NCBI RefSeq assembly: GCF_020379485.1
Contig: NC_063452.1
Location: 24,558,770 to 24,622,769, forward strand
Length of the DNA stretch: 64,000 nucleotides
Origin: Brassica napus
Lineage: Eukaryota; Streptophyta; Magnoliopsida; Brassicales; Brassicaceae
Direction: 5' to 3'
The translations under genes were made by a program, and so were the position numbers. The notes beneath the pieces were generated by a model, which saw nothing but the letters and a program-made list of their open reading frames with translations, ran no database searches and was not told where the DNA came from. Below are positions 1 to 11,129 of this stretch, one piece after another (position 1 is the stretch's first letter; the number at the start of each line of letters is the position of its first letter).

Positions 1-2711
1 AATATATTGCCACCGGATCCGCCGGCACCACCGCCATTTACTGCCACTAGTGAGTTCATTAGACCTTGAAGATTACCGTTATTATCGTTCCCCATAATCT
101 GCCCTCCTCCAAAATCATTACTTGACGAAGAAGCTAAGCCTCTGAGTAAAGCAGAAGGATCGTTGCTTGTGATGGAACCCATTTGAGTAGCTTTCTGAAG
201 CAGTGCCGTGGCTGACACGTTAGAACCCACGTTCAAGCTTTCTTCAGGGTGATGAACAAGAACGTCGGAGCTATATAGAGAAGGAAGACTCGTCTCTGAG
301 TTCTTGATGTTTTCTTGAAAGAATCCGAGGTTGAAGAAGCTGTTGTTGGTGCTACTTTTGGAGTTTATGTTGTTGACCGGATCAAACTGGTTTAGACCTT
401 GATGGTTCATGAAACTCTGATCGTTGTTGTTCGGTACAGTCAGCATTCCTTGGCTCGATTGGATTAAGAAGTTAGGGTTTGACGTCTGCGGAACAAAGTG
501 TCTGCTATTTTCAGAAGATGCAATGTTTAGATTGTAACCCGCGAGAGGCGAAAATCCAGAGTTTGGATGGCCACTCAAATGGTGGTGGGATAGAGTCCTG
601 CCACCATCCAGTCTCCCGTACAATCCACCGGAGCCGGCGCCGCTGCTAGCAGCTTCCATTGACGTGAAGCTCAAGGTAGGGTTTCTAGCAGTCTCTTGTA
701 TCAATGCATCACAGAAAGCCCTGTGTGTAATGTAACTATCGCGTCTGGAAAAGAAAAAGCCCAAACATTTTTTAGCTTATTGGATTATATATATGTATAT
801 GTATTTTGCAAACTATATATTATGTAAATGTTGCATAATCATCATTAATGAATGCTATAGTTATAATGGCTACCATTTATAGGAGAGAATGATAGAAGAA
901 TATAAAGGTCGAGTTAATTGCTACTTTAATGAAAGACCTTCTTCATTTAATATGTTGCATATGTTGACGTGAATCATCATCAATGAATGCTATAGTTATT
1001 AATTATGGTTACTATTTATATATAGGAGAGAATATTAGAAGAACATAAAGCTCGAGTCACTTGCTACTTTAATGAAAGACCTTCTTCATTTAATGCAAAG
1101 CCCATGAATGTTAATATAAGTCAGTCACATTCTACAACAACGTATTTAACTCAAACCATGAAAATAAAGAAAGAAACCCTAGAACAGCATTAAAGTGTTT
1201 AGCAGAACACTATAATGAAATAAGTAACGCACTTTAACCAAACATATATGTATCTATGTATGCATGTGTCTAGAGAGAGAAAGAGATAAGACAGGGTCCA
1301 CAAAAGAAGAGGAGTTTCATAAAAAGGGGAACCTGCAAAAGTGAAGAAGAAGAAAACAAAAGTGGAAAATGAAAAAACAGATCTAACTCATACATGTGAC
1401 CAAATTTAGCATCTTTTAAATTTTCTCTCTTTCTCTTCACTGTGTTTCTCTATTCAGTACTCATCAACAACCAAACAAATACAGTGATAGATCCTATGTA
1501 CATAATCACAATATACATTTTATGGGCGATGTACTCGAGGTTCAAATTCCATGGCCAAAAATATATACGATTTCAGTTACAGTTCATATTATATATTTGG
1601 TATATTTCATGTAAAATTAGTAAAAAATGTAAGTTTTATATGCAGTGTTGAATGCAGCTTTTTACTTAAAATAGATTTTCAATACCAAAAGAAATGATGG
1701 TCCATGGTATCATACTTTACCTAGATTATCTAGATACTACAGACATATATATTATATATACGTTTCATCACTTAATTAGCCCAAATACGAACAAATTATT
1801 TAAATGAAATGGACAGATACTAGTTACCTAGAGAAGATGGTACCACAGTCACATCGATACTCTTTAGTACCACAGGTCTTAGAGTGAGCTTTCCAATCCG
1901 ATTGAACAGCGTAACGCTTAGAACATTTATCGCACTTCCACTTCTTTTCTCCATGTTTACGGTAATAGTGCTTCTTAATTCCGGTGAGGTCTCCGAGAGC
2001 ACGTGAGGGGTCATGGTGGACGCACGTGGGTTCCGGACAAAGATAGACTTTCCTCTTTACTTCTTTGGTTGACTTCTGTTTGAGTTTCCATGGGAGATTG
2101 TGTCCTCTTCGGTGAAGCTGTAGGTTTTGTTCTCTTTGAAACCCTTTCTTGCATACATCGCATATGAACCTGTTTGTAGCCATTATTGTCTTTGGAGATA
2201 AAGCTACCACTTCCGCATCAGGATCTATTTGATAAATTAAATTTAGTCACCATTCAAGATCTTGCAATGTTAATCTATGAGGAGTAAATCAAGAAATTGA
2301 TATAGACATTATATAGAAAGAAAACCAAATTTTACATATATGTAATATAATGACGGTCGTTAATAATGAAAATACGAGTGTACCAGAAAAAAGGAAGAAG
2401 ATTAATTAGGGTTCTTGTTTATTTAGTTTTCTCCTATAAGGGTTATCTTTATTTTTTCTCAAAGCTAGTGATTTTAATAGAAAATTTTATTAAAAATATT
2501 AAATATGTAAGAGGTACTTGCTTGGGTTTCCGGGTTGGTTTCTTCGTTTCTTGGGTGGTGGAGCTGAGGAGTTAGGCTGTTGAATCATTGACACAAAAGT
2601 ATCTTTCTGGCCAAAGTCGTTCTCTCCGACGCCGGAGCCAGTGAGGAAGAACGGCTGAGCAGAGGATGATGATGAAGGAACAACGCTTGCGTTATATGAT
2701 GATGATGCCAT
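1..2711 (-). CDS. IDD4: INDETERMINATE DOMAIN C2H2 zinc-finger transcription factor, IDD4-like (3' end outside window)
   Basis: Nuclear DNA-binding factor of the plant IDD family, whose members act with GRAS proteins. Three exons are visible: 2711-2522, 2224-1828 and 744 to the window edge, giving about 443 residues. The start is the ATG in front of ASSSYNAS. A basic KKRR patch precedes the ID domain. Finger 1 (C85/C88...H101/H105) and finger 2 (C126/C131...H149/H154) are C2H2; finger 3 (C161/C164...H177/C181) and finger 4 (C188/C190..., completed in exon 3) are C2HC, the family order. The SATALLQKATQMG motif typical of IDD proteins is in exon 3; the final motifs lie off the edge. Intron 1 begins with GC, not GT: only the GC donor after base 2522 keeps frame, giving N-P-N-P-D-A-E-V. 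Residue choices and the CHR19/PDF2 neighbours fit Arabidopsis IDD4 (At2g02080); IDD5 is the closest alternative. Confidence 0.88.
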
Positions 2712-3300
2712 CTTAGATCTTCTTCTTTGCGTGTAAGAGTATAACCTGTAAGAGAATAATCCATTTATTAAACATGCAAGGATTGCGAAAAACAAAAATC
2801 AAATTATCGTTTCAGAAGAAAACGAAAAGAGGAATGAAGAACAGCAAGAATCCATTGAGATTGACGACATCGAATTTTTTTTTTATAAAAACAATTCACT
2901 AAAATACATGAAGAGAACAATAAAAACAAATTAAGGGCTTATTTTTATTTTTTGTTTGTAAGCTTTTGAAAGAATTAAGAAGAAATATTTCTTAGTTGTT
3001 TTCTTTTGGTACCTGATAGATCAAGAGAAAGCAACCAAGAAGAAGGAAAAAATAGTCAAAAAGCTATAAATCGGAGGTTAAGAAAGAACCAAGAAGAAGA
3101 TGATATATGTATGATGATGATGATAACAAAGAAGATGATGAAGAAGAAGACACTAGTCCACTATACATGTAAATGTTTATTATATAATACAAAGACAAAC
3201 CTCAAAGCCCTCTCTCTCTCTCGCTTTCTCTCTCTCCTGATTTTTGTTCTTCTTCTTCAACTTTTTTTTAATATGGCATATATGGATCTTGAAAAGTATA
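2712..3300 (-). promoter_or_regulatory. IDD4 5' leader with a leader intron
   Basis: Upstream of the IDD4 start the minus strand has a good acceptor (CTTACAG, ending at 2746) and, further upstream, a good donor (TCAG/GTACC, exon ending at 3013). This suggests a 5' UTR intron of about 267 bp. The likely first leader exon is GA-rich (CT-rich on the plus strand, about 3210-3240), as is common in crucifer leaders. The transcription start is not visible, and the short plus-strand ORF here looks accidental. Confidence 0.45.
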
Positions 3301-4385
3301 TGTAGGTAAGGTCCATCTCTGTCATAATTTATTGTAATGAAACAAACTTTAAATTTTATTTTTACAATTTAGAAGAAGGATGGTTACGGTTTGGGTGTCA
3401 CTGTCAAAACGGTGAAATGTGTCCACATGCGGGGTGTGATGTGGGTACCACATTTTTCTCATTCGTATCTTTCTGATGGGCTTTAAGACAAAACCCTCGC
3501 TTTCTCTTCATTTAACTGATTAGGTTTTGTTGTACTAACTTTTTTTTCCTTATCTAAAAAATGTTAATAATTCAATATACAGTATATCTGTATATATTTA
3601 CATTCATACACCCTATCATATATACGTTTATAAAAATGTTAGATGTGTGAAAATTAATGTATTACTTTGTCTTTGTTATACAGCGTTAATATAAATGGCA
3701 ACATATTTATAACATTCAAGAAAACTTAGTTTTGCAAAACCAGAAAACCTAACAATTGGCTTAACAAAAACATAATCTTGAACTAGTAGTCTAATTTCCA
3801 ACCATTGAACTTAAGAATCACAGAGTGGGCATCTTCAATACATAGATTTGTCGCATTGACCATCTATATCTTCATAACTGCATTTGCCATTGTGTCGTTG
3901 AGATGGCACAGAGAGAAGCTTCCGGACCTGTAAAATTTGATATTGATTTCTTGAACGGGTTGTAGGTGCAGTGGAGATTGTTCTTTTTCCTTCTGAAGCT
4001 CATCACCATTTGCCAATGGGATTAGAGTGAACTTCTTTAACGCTTGTTTTTTTTTTAAAAAATCTCTTTGGTAATCAGAGAGTAATTGCATTCCGTTCCA
4101 GAGGAACAATGAGACGTCATAGTTGCTGCTCGAACATTGAGGAAAAGTATTTTATATAAAATAATAATGATATATTGTTATTATTGGAGCATAATGTTTG
4201 AATAATTTCTCTCTTATAATAATGATATATATTATTATTGAATCATATTACGTATTGAGTATAGTTTTATAAGATTCAAAATTATGATTTTTATTTAAAT
4301 AATTATATAATAAATAAGGGTAAATTAATATATTTTATTATTTTCTTAATCTAAATGAAATGTGTCTAAGTGACACTCTTTGTGA
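3301..4385. other. Intergenic, with one unrecognised ORF relic
   Basis: AT-rich spacer upstream of IDD4. The only coding-like stretch is minus-strand 4109-3864 (81 codons), with a protein-like composition around EINIKFYRSGS and CHLNDTMANA. It has no partner exons that I can find. I do not recognise it; it may be a captured or decayed exon. Confidence 0.3.
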
Positions 4386-4824
4386 AACAATGATATAAGA
4401 GTATTTTTCGATTTAACGAAGAAAGTATGTTTGAAAATGTCCCTTTAGTAGTGGCAGTGGCGGAGCCGGCATGTAATTAGGGTGGTCAAATGACCCATGT
4501 GAAAAAAAATTATTTGTATTTTCCTTCTAAAATTTGATGAAATATTAGAAAACTAACCTATTGACCCTTGTAAATTGCAGTTGTTATCAAACTGACCCTA
4601 GTGGGAAGCTATCCTGCCTCCGCCACTGAGTGGTGGTAAAAATGAAAGTGGTACCATTAAAATGGTAAATATAAAATTTCCTCAAAAAAAGTATGCCAAA
4701 GATAAAAGGGGAAATTTTATATTTACCACTTTTATGGTACCACTTTTTATCTTTACCACCACTAAAGGGACATTTTCAAAAATACATTATTCATTAAGTG
4801 GCAAAAGACTCTTATACATTTGTT
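4386..4824. repeat. Fold-back (long inverted repeat) element
   Basis: The left arm (4386-4454 plus 4629-4681) and the right arm (about 4709-4824) are reverse complements over more than 110 bp. They share blocks such as TTTGAAAATGTCCCTTTAG and GGTAAATATAAAATTTCC. The left arm is interrupted by a hAT-type MITE; removing it restores the match. The right arm also resembles, in inverted orientation, the sequence ending at 5217, so it may belong to a second element there. Confidence 0.6.
4455..4628. mobile_element. hAT-type MITE, 174 bp
   Basis: Terminal inverted repeats CAGTGGCGGAG...CTCCGCCACTG bound 174 bp of non-coding DNA. The flanking 8-mers AGTAGTGG (4447-4454) and AGTGGTGG (4629-4636) match at 7 of 8 positions, as an 8-bp hAT target duplication should. 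The element lies inside the fold-back repeat, so it is the younger insertion. Confidence 0.75.
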
Positions 4825-5217
4825 ATCTATATATATAATAAATCATTATTTAAATAAATAAAAAAATATGTTTTCGAATTATACTTTTCCAAAGTCGAAC
4901 TTTTTTATAAATTTTTCTTTTTTTGATTTTTTCGAATTTTATTTTTAATTTTTTTCAAAATTTCTTTTTGAAAATCAAAAATTATGTTTGAAACTATTTT
5001 TTAAAATATTTTTTAAGTATTTATTTATATATTTATTATAATCCTAAATTTTACATTCCAAAGACCCTACCCCACTCCTCAACTCTAAACCCTAAGTCTA
5101 GATTAGTTAACCCTATGGGTATAAGTGTCTTTTACTCTTCATTAAAAGTGAGGGTAAAAATGGTTATTGTAAACATGAAAAACGGTACTATGAATGCGGT
5201 ATTTGTGGCAATTTCCC
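4709..5217. mobile_element. Non-autonomous MULE-like element with telomere-like interior
   Basis: The left end starts GGGAAATTTTATATTTACCAC. The right end, read inverted, starts GGGAAATTGCCACAAATACCGC and goes on with the same GTACC...TTTTTCAT...TTTACC order. The interior holds CTCTAAACCCTAAG and GTTAACCCTATGGGTATAAGTG. The inverse of that block occurs in the MITE at 54417-54709. No clear target duplication was found. Confidence 0.45.
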
Positions 5218-5830
5218 TAGATGGTTACAAGGCTTAAAACTATGCCCATATTTGAAAATAGAAACTGAAATGAAGCAAGTTTTGGTGAGAGCATCGATGG
5301 CTTGCTTTGAAGGCGTGTGTTTGAGCTGAGATGATGAGAAGAAGCTGTTTTGGTGAGAGTTTCCCTATCCAGTCCCAAAAGGCGTGCTCGAACCTGAAGG
5401 TGAATCTCCTTGATCAATGAGTGTGCCGGCTTGTGAATATTGTTGTGGAGTCTCGAATTTCTCTCCTTCCAAGTGTAGTAGAAAACAGCCTGAAACACTA
5501 GAAGACACAAAGGTCGGAGTTTCTTATCAACTGCTAGCGAGATGATCCAATGTGATAAATAGCCCAGGCCCATATGTTTAGGTTATCCCAAATGTTTCAA
5601 ATTTGCTTAAAACAAAACTTATGAAAAAGCTTTGCCCAAATGAAAAGGAATAAAAAACAAAGTTCTCCAAAACAGAGTAATCCATTTTCAAAAGCAACAT
5701 AATGATAAATATTGTCAATATCACAACAAAGAAGCCTAGATATTATTGTGTAGCCTTTCTGATCATGGAACCATAATGGACAACGAAAAGTACTATTGAA
5801 AACAGCCATCTCTTATCACTGTTGAATGAT
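5217..5830 (-). pseudogene. LINE (non-LTR retrotransposon) 3' fragment
   Basis: Two minus-strand reading pieces (5809-5597 and 5573-5217) resemble the end of a plant LINE ORF2, after the reverse transcriptase. The motif VFYYTWKERNSRLHN is typical of the zinc-binding region following RT (W-x-E-R-N-x-R-x-H). RT and endonuclease are missing and the frame is broken between the pieces, so this is a dead fragment. Confidence 0.5.
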
Positions 5831-6088
5831 AGAGTTTTGAAGGCATGAGCATCAAATCAAATACACACATGAACCCCACTTGCTCGTACTTTGTTTATAC
5901 ATTGTGAATCGAGCTGAAGCCTAAAGAGTTATTAAACTAATGCCTGAATATCAAACTGGACCAATAGTCTATTCCATTATGAGAAAAGTTGATAATAACT
6001 TGAAAATTACAAATAGGAAAAAACATATAATTAATTTGATATACATGAGTTTTATTTATTAATCAACGTACACAACGAACTCTTTTGT

Positions 6089-7387
6089 TTACAAGATAGT
6101 AAATAAACTTGGAAAGTAAGGAACAGCTAAACCGTAGTAACCAGATAAATACAGATGATAAACAGTCGAGTGAGGATCAAGATCAAAGGACACAAGGTTA
6201 TCTTGATAGCTGAGCGAGAGGATGACCTTATTTTTGTCTTTCAAAATGGTCAAGGGCGTGAGAGGCTGCGATGTGACACCACCAAACCATGTCGAAGTAG
6301 AATTCAAGTCAACCGAGAAGATCTTCTCCCACAGTTGGTCTTTAACCCTCCACCAAAACTCTTGCTTACAATCCGCCTTCAGTTCAGAAACGCAGAGACA
6401 ACCATCGAGATTGCATACACCAATCTTGTCGCCACACGCGTCACGCTTTACGAAAGGCGGCGTTTCCGTGACTTGAAACATCTCTGTATGAATATCGAAA
6501 ACTATGAGTTTGGTTTGTGTTGTTGGATATCCTTCTCCATCTCCAGTGAGCCAGTAGAAGGATCCGTTTGCAAACACTGGCCTCGGACTATCCGAGACGT
6601 GATGATGATCGAGAGCGGCAGTACTCACGAACCTCCATTTGATCTTATCCTCAAAAAGATCCAAAACCTCACAACTGGTCGAACTAGTACTAGCACTAGC
6701 ACTAGCAGGAGGATATTTATTATATAGCCAAACAAGCTTACATATTCCCGTAACGGTGTCTTTCCCAAACCCTAACCGAGTAAAAGCACGGAACTGATCT
6801 GGTTCTTGACATAAATCCTCAACAAGCTTCAGTTGCGGGTTCGGATGGTCAATATGAAGTCGCTGAATATTCGCTAGAGGGAGTCGTGTTGACTTCCCAG
6901 AGGCAGCGTTCATCAGTTTTATTGGGATTGTCATGCCGTAGATGCAGACAAGACCGTCGCAGCTCTCGGAGGTTTCGAGAAACCCTGTGAATTTCTTGAG
7001 TTTCTCTGACCGTACGTAGCGGTGGTCTCGAGAAGCCGTCATCGTCTCCAGTGTCATTGTCGTTGAATGAAGGGTGTTTTTCGCACGGTTCACTAAATCA
7101 TCGCACACACACAAGAGTTTAGGGTTCTTGTTATTGTGATAAGATGCGTATCTTTCACCGAAACCCCTCGACCTGATCAGAGATCTCCAGTCTTTCGACA
7201 CAGTTTGGAATCTGGTGACCGATATCACTGGGAGCCTCACGAGAACTTCTTCTACAATATCGTTGGGGATATGAATCGCTCTTCTTCTTCTTCTTCTACT
7301 ACTTCTTCTTCTTCGTTTGGTTTCTCTTCCTAACGAAGCAGCAGTACCAGCTTGTTTAAACTTTAGGGGTCTCTCCATAGATGTCAT
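6089..7387 (-). CDS. F-box protein with F-box-associated (FBA) domain
   Basis: Intronless 432-codon gene, the usual form of this very large crucifer family. Such proteins act as substrate receptors in SCF ubiquitin ligases. The F-box is at about residues 38-78, with IPNDIVEEVLVRLPV followed by VSKDWRSLI. The rest (about 140-420) has the usual FBA landmarks: SCDGLVCIYG, LGFGKDTVTG, a WRFVST strand, and FANGSFYWLTG. The N terminus has an unusual run of basic residues (residues 24-36, KRRRRSSRRRRRR) coded by a TCT/TTC-rich microsatellite; it could act as a nuclear signal or simply be repeat expansion. A TATA box lies 41 bp upstream of the ATG. A second Met (residue 4) could also serve as the start. 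Target unknown; no specific Arabidopsis orthologue is recognised. Confidence 0.85.
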   Translation of the reverse strand: MTSMERPLKFKQAGTAASLGRETKRRRRSSRRRRRRAIHIPNDIVEEVLVRLPVISVTRFQTVSKDWRSLIRSRGFGERYASYHNNKNPKLLCVCDDLVNRAKNTLHSTTMTLETMTASRDHRYVRSEKLKKFTGFLETSESCDGLVCIYGMTIPIKLMNAASGKSTRLPLANIQRLHIDHPNPQLKLVEDLCQEPDQFRAFTRLGFGKDTVTGICKLVWLYNKYPPASASASTSSTSCEVLDLFEDKIKWRFVSTAALDHHHVSDSPRPVFANGSFYWLTGDGEGYPTTQTKLIVFDIHTEMFQVTETPPFVKRDACGDKIGVCNLDGCLCVSELKADCKQEFWWRVKDQLWEKIFSVDLNSTSTWFGGVTSQPLTPLTILKDKNKVILSLSYQDNLVSFDLDPHSTVYHLYLSGYYGLAVPYFPSLFTIL

Positions 7388-7427
7388 GTCCGGACGATTA
7401 ATGGTTTTGTAGTAAGGACTTGCTTCT

Positions 7428-7435
7428 TATTTATA
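7428..7435 (-). promoter_or_regulatory. TATA box of the F-box gene
   Basis: TATAAATA on the minus strand, 41 bp before the F-box start codon. This predicts a leader of only about 10 nucleotides. Confidence 0.5.
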
Positions 7436-8081
7436 GCCAAGGGTTTGCTTCTGTTTTCCTTTTCATAACGAGTTTGCTATTTTTTTTTGCCATTTGTTAG
7501 GTAAGACTCCACCGTCATAACATGAAACAGAAAATATGACTATCGTTTTAGTCCCAACAATTATACCTTGACTTTGAACTTGGGCCAGAACTACTAATTG
7601 ACGCACAAATATTTTACACTTCTCCTTCCAAAACTCGATTTCCTAATTTCTGCAGGAATAGGTGTATTTAATTATACTGTATTCAATTTTTTTTTTCACA
7701 ACCTTTATTTAATTTTGTTAACATCTATTTATCCTATCAAAATATAAGTTAGATTTTTTCATGTGTAATATTTTATTTTGGACCATCTCTTTCATCACAT
7801 TTATATATATATGAAGAAAACTTGTGGAAGTTTTGAAGAATTCATACTGCTCTGAGAATTAAAAGATCTTGACTGCAAGGGAAATTTAAAGAAAATGAAT
7901 GTTAATGCTCTTCATTCGGTGGCAATCTAAAGACATGTATTGAATGGAAAAGACAATCGGGCTGAATATGATAAAGAAAATGAATGTTATGCTCCATCTT
8001 CCGGAAGATGATAGAATATTCAACACATGTGAGGAAGAAATGTGTCAAGACGTCAAGCTGAAAGAAAGTTTGCCACAGGTT
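7436..8081. other. Intergenic, no gene seen
   Basis: AT-rich spacer between the F-box promoter and the presumed LTR of copia A. No coding signal or clear repeat border was found. Part of it may be transposon sequence of unknown type. Confidence 0.4.
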
Positions 8082-8362
8082 TGTTGAAATAAGCTTGAAA
8101 AAAGCTTGAGTGTCAAGCTATCCTAGTCCTATTGAGTTTATGATCTTTAGAGATAAGGATCAAAATTATATTTAGGAGTTATCTAAATATATGTGTTTAC
8201 AATTAGGATTAGGATATGTGTGGTCTTATATAAAGCAATGTCGAGTTGTGGCATTGTCTTGTGTGTGAGTTTTGAGAGCTTAAGTTTTGAGCGAGTTTCT
8301 TAAGCAATAAGAAGAGTTAGTTCTTATTATCTTCAAGTTTCATACATATGAGTTTGATAACA
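8082..8362 (+). repeat. Probable 5' LTR of copia A
   Basis: Starts TGTTGAAATAAG and ends GATAACA. It carries a TATATAA box at about 8229 and is followed at once by ATTATCAGAGC, a decayed Met-tRNA primer-binding site. No second LTR is present, so the borders are inferred from the TG...CA ends. Confidence 0.4.
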
Positions 8363-8389
8363 ATTATCAGAGCTTGAGGTTCGATAACC

Positions 8390-9876
8390 ATGGGTGATCT
8401 TGTGGTCGCGTCAACGTCGACTACAAAGGAAGGAGGATCTTCCTCCATTAAGTGTCATATATTGAATACTACAAATTACACCGTGTGGACTATGAGAATG
8501 AGGATTCTCCTTAGAGTACACAAGGTCTAGGAAATCGTAGAAACAGAAGCAGAGAAGGATGAAAGGAACGATATGGCTATGGCACTATTATTTCAGTCGA
8601 TACCAGAGACATTGGTCTTACAAGTAGGAGAGTTGAGGACGGCGAAGAAAGTTTGGGATGCGATCAAAGCAAGGTATGTAAGAGCAGAAAGAGTAAAGGA
8701 AGCTCGATTGCAAACACTAATGGCAAGATAAATGATTTTGTTGGAAACTAATCTGAGATATCTTCAAAGTCTACTGTTTTCGGAGAAGAAATTGAAGAAT
8801 CTAAGCTGGTTAAGAAGTTTCTCAAGTGTCTTCCCCGAAAAAAGTATATCCATATTGTGGCTACATTAGAGCACGTAATAGATCTCAAGACAACAATCTT
8901 TGAAGACATTGTTGGGCGTTTGAAAGCATACGAAGAGAGGGTCACGTAAGAAGAAGAGGTTCATGATGATCAGAGCAAACTGATGTATGCAAACATGGAA
9001 TCACAGTCAAACTGTGGTTCCAGTAATGATAACAGAGACAGAGGTCGCGGAGGAAGGTATTACAACAATAGGGGATGAGGACGAGGCAGGTATTACACCC
9101 CACGAGATCCTTCAAAATTCATCTGTTATCGTTGCGACAAGCTAGGTCACTATGTGACCGAATGTCCTGGCTGTCTATTAAAGCTTCAAGAAATACAAGA
9201 GACCGAGAATAATGATACTCAAGAAGCAGATGAGCTCTTGCTACATGAGTTCATATACCTAAACGAAGAGAAAGTGGTTCCAAGCCAATATGAGGATGAT
9301 TGAAGAGTTTAAAAGAGAGATGGCCATGAGATTTGAGATGAGTGATTTAGGAAGGCTTACCTACTATCTTGGTATTGAGGAAAAGCAACATGAAGAGGGT
9401 ATAACTTTGAGTCAAAATCGTTATGCTCTAAAGATACTTGAAGAAGCTGGAATGAGAGACTGCAACTCTGTTCACATAGCTATGGAAGCATGGCTCAAGT
9501 TAGCCAAGTCCGATAAAGAGAGAGACATTGATGCGATAAAGAGAGAGACATTGATGCGACTAACTACATGAAGGTTATAGGGTGTTTTCGTTATTTGTTG
9601 CGTAGACTTGTCTTATTGTATTAGAGTGTTGAGTAGATACATGGCGAGTCCAAAGGAATCACATGAGGTAGCTGTAAAGCAATGTTTGCGTTATCTACAA
9701 GGTACTACTACGTTAGGCTTGACGTTTGGTCGATCAAAATAGACATCAAAGCTGGTTGGTTATAGTGATAGTAGCTATAATACGGATCCTGATGATGGTA
9801 GAAGTACTATGGGTCACATCTTCTACCTTGGAAGGAGTCCAATAAGCTGGTGCAGTAAAAAACATGATACGGTTGC
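8390..9876 (+). pseudogene. Copia A: decayed, internally deleted gag-pol
   Basis: Reading starts at ATG 8390 ([16 protein letters not shown]), a copia gag with a zinc knuckle at about 9121-9170 (CYRCDKLGHYVTEC). There is an early stop (TAG near 8528) and several frame changes. At about 9290 the sequence jumps into the end of reverse transcriptase (MSDLGRLTYYLGIEE), then a shifted RNase H start (SDSSYNTDPDDGRST, ISWCSKKH). Protease, integrase and most of RT are deleted. The copy ends where a CACTACAAGAAAAC terminus begins at 9877. Confidence 0.75.
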
Positions 9877-10423
9877 CACTACAAGAAAACATCCATTTTG
9901 CCACTGCAATTATAGTAACAGAATAGGAGCAAATAAGTTTTTTAAGACTTTTTTGCAACTGCCCGTGAACGTTAGAAAAAGCTCGTCGCAAATCATTGTA
10001 GTCGCAAATTAGTTGGCATGTTGCGACTAAAGTGAGACATCACAATTAGTGGCTAATTTTGTAACTAATGTAAGACTACCATTGAAGTCACAAATCGGAG
10101 TTGCAATTTGGAGATATTTTAACGATAGTGACAAAGTAGTTGCAAAATTTACCACTAAATCTAACCTCTTTAGTGGCTAAAGCTAGTGACTAATTGGTGA
10201 CTACTATATTGATAGTTAGTTACAAATTAGTCATAAAGATTTATGACAATTTAGCAACTACATTATTGATATCTTTACAAGTTTTAGTCACAAAAATTTA
10301 GTGATTAACAAACTCTTAATTTGAAATTTTGAATCTATTAATCTATAAACTAAATTTATTAAATTTCAATATCAGTTTCGGAATTAAAATTCAAATATTA
10401 ATTTCATAATTAATTAAAAAGTT
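9877..10423. mobile_element. CACTA-type transposon end
   Basis: Begins CACTACAAGAAAACAT, the classic CACTA terminal repeat, and is followed by many variants of GCGACTAA/TTAGTCGC up to about 10260, as in CACTA subterminal regions. The matching other end was not found. Copia B is inserted at its right side, and no matching terminus appears beyond it, so the element is probably truncated. Confidence 0.5.
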
Positions 10424-10428
10424 GAAAT

Positions 10429-11129
10429 TGTAGGAATTCATACCGGTTTATAACGATTTTTAAATCAACCTATGAATTCATATGCCTAGAATCTCATGTC
10501 AATACTGAAATTAAACTTAGATCTTAGAGTTTCGGATATACCTGGTTACTCGCAGCGGAAGGATAAATAAACCAAGTCGAGAATTCTAGCACTCCAAATG
10601 TCGTGCCTCTACCGGTATCCACACGCACACAAACTGGATCGATACGGGATGCTAGTGCCGCCGAGTTCAAATCTCAAGCTATTAGGGTTTCACGTGAGAC
10701 AACATCGCCTCTTTTTCTATCTTATAAACATATATATATGTACCACACCCATCAAACACATACGTGACCTAATTGTCGCATGGGCTGAGCCCTTTAACCA
10801 ATTCAACTAATTGGTTTAATTGCCTATTAAGATATGCATACTTATATGTATTATAAGATTAATATATATCACATATATATAAAATGAATTCATAATTCAC
10901 TAACCCAAAACTCGTTTTAATCTGAATTAAAACTAATTGTAACTTGATCCAATTTACTTAGGTGTGTGACCCTGTAGGATCATATAATATTAATAATGAA
11001 TTCTTAATTCATAGATTATAAGCGGCTTCTAGCAAAACATTATAACCACCTAATATTATATGATTGTCAAACCTCGACACTACGACTTTTACTAGAGTAA
11101 GTACAAATGATTTTAGGACATTCCCAACA
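10429..11129 (-). repeat. Copia B 3' LTR (701 bp)
   Basis: Near-identical to the LTR at 15120-15823. By eye they differ at a few percent of positions, mostly C/T and G/A changes. Confidence 0.9.

Noticed and set aside
3006..3305. 99-codon plus-strand ORF rich in K, M and E
   Set aside because: Low-complexity sequence opposite the IDD4 leader; no conserved pattern.
5075..5110. Telomere-like AAACCCTAA sequence
   Set aside because: Part of a MITE family interior that recurs at 54525-54600; not an interstitial telomere.
6155..6727. 190-codon plus-strand ORF
   Set aside because: Lies wholly antisense to the F-box gene and shows no domain; a shadow frame.
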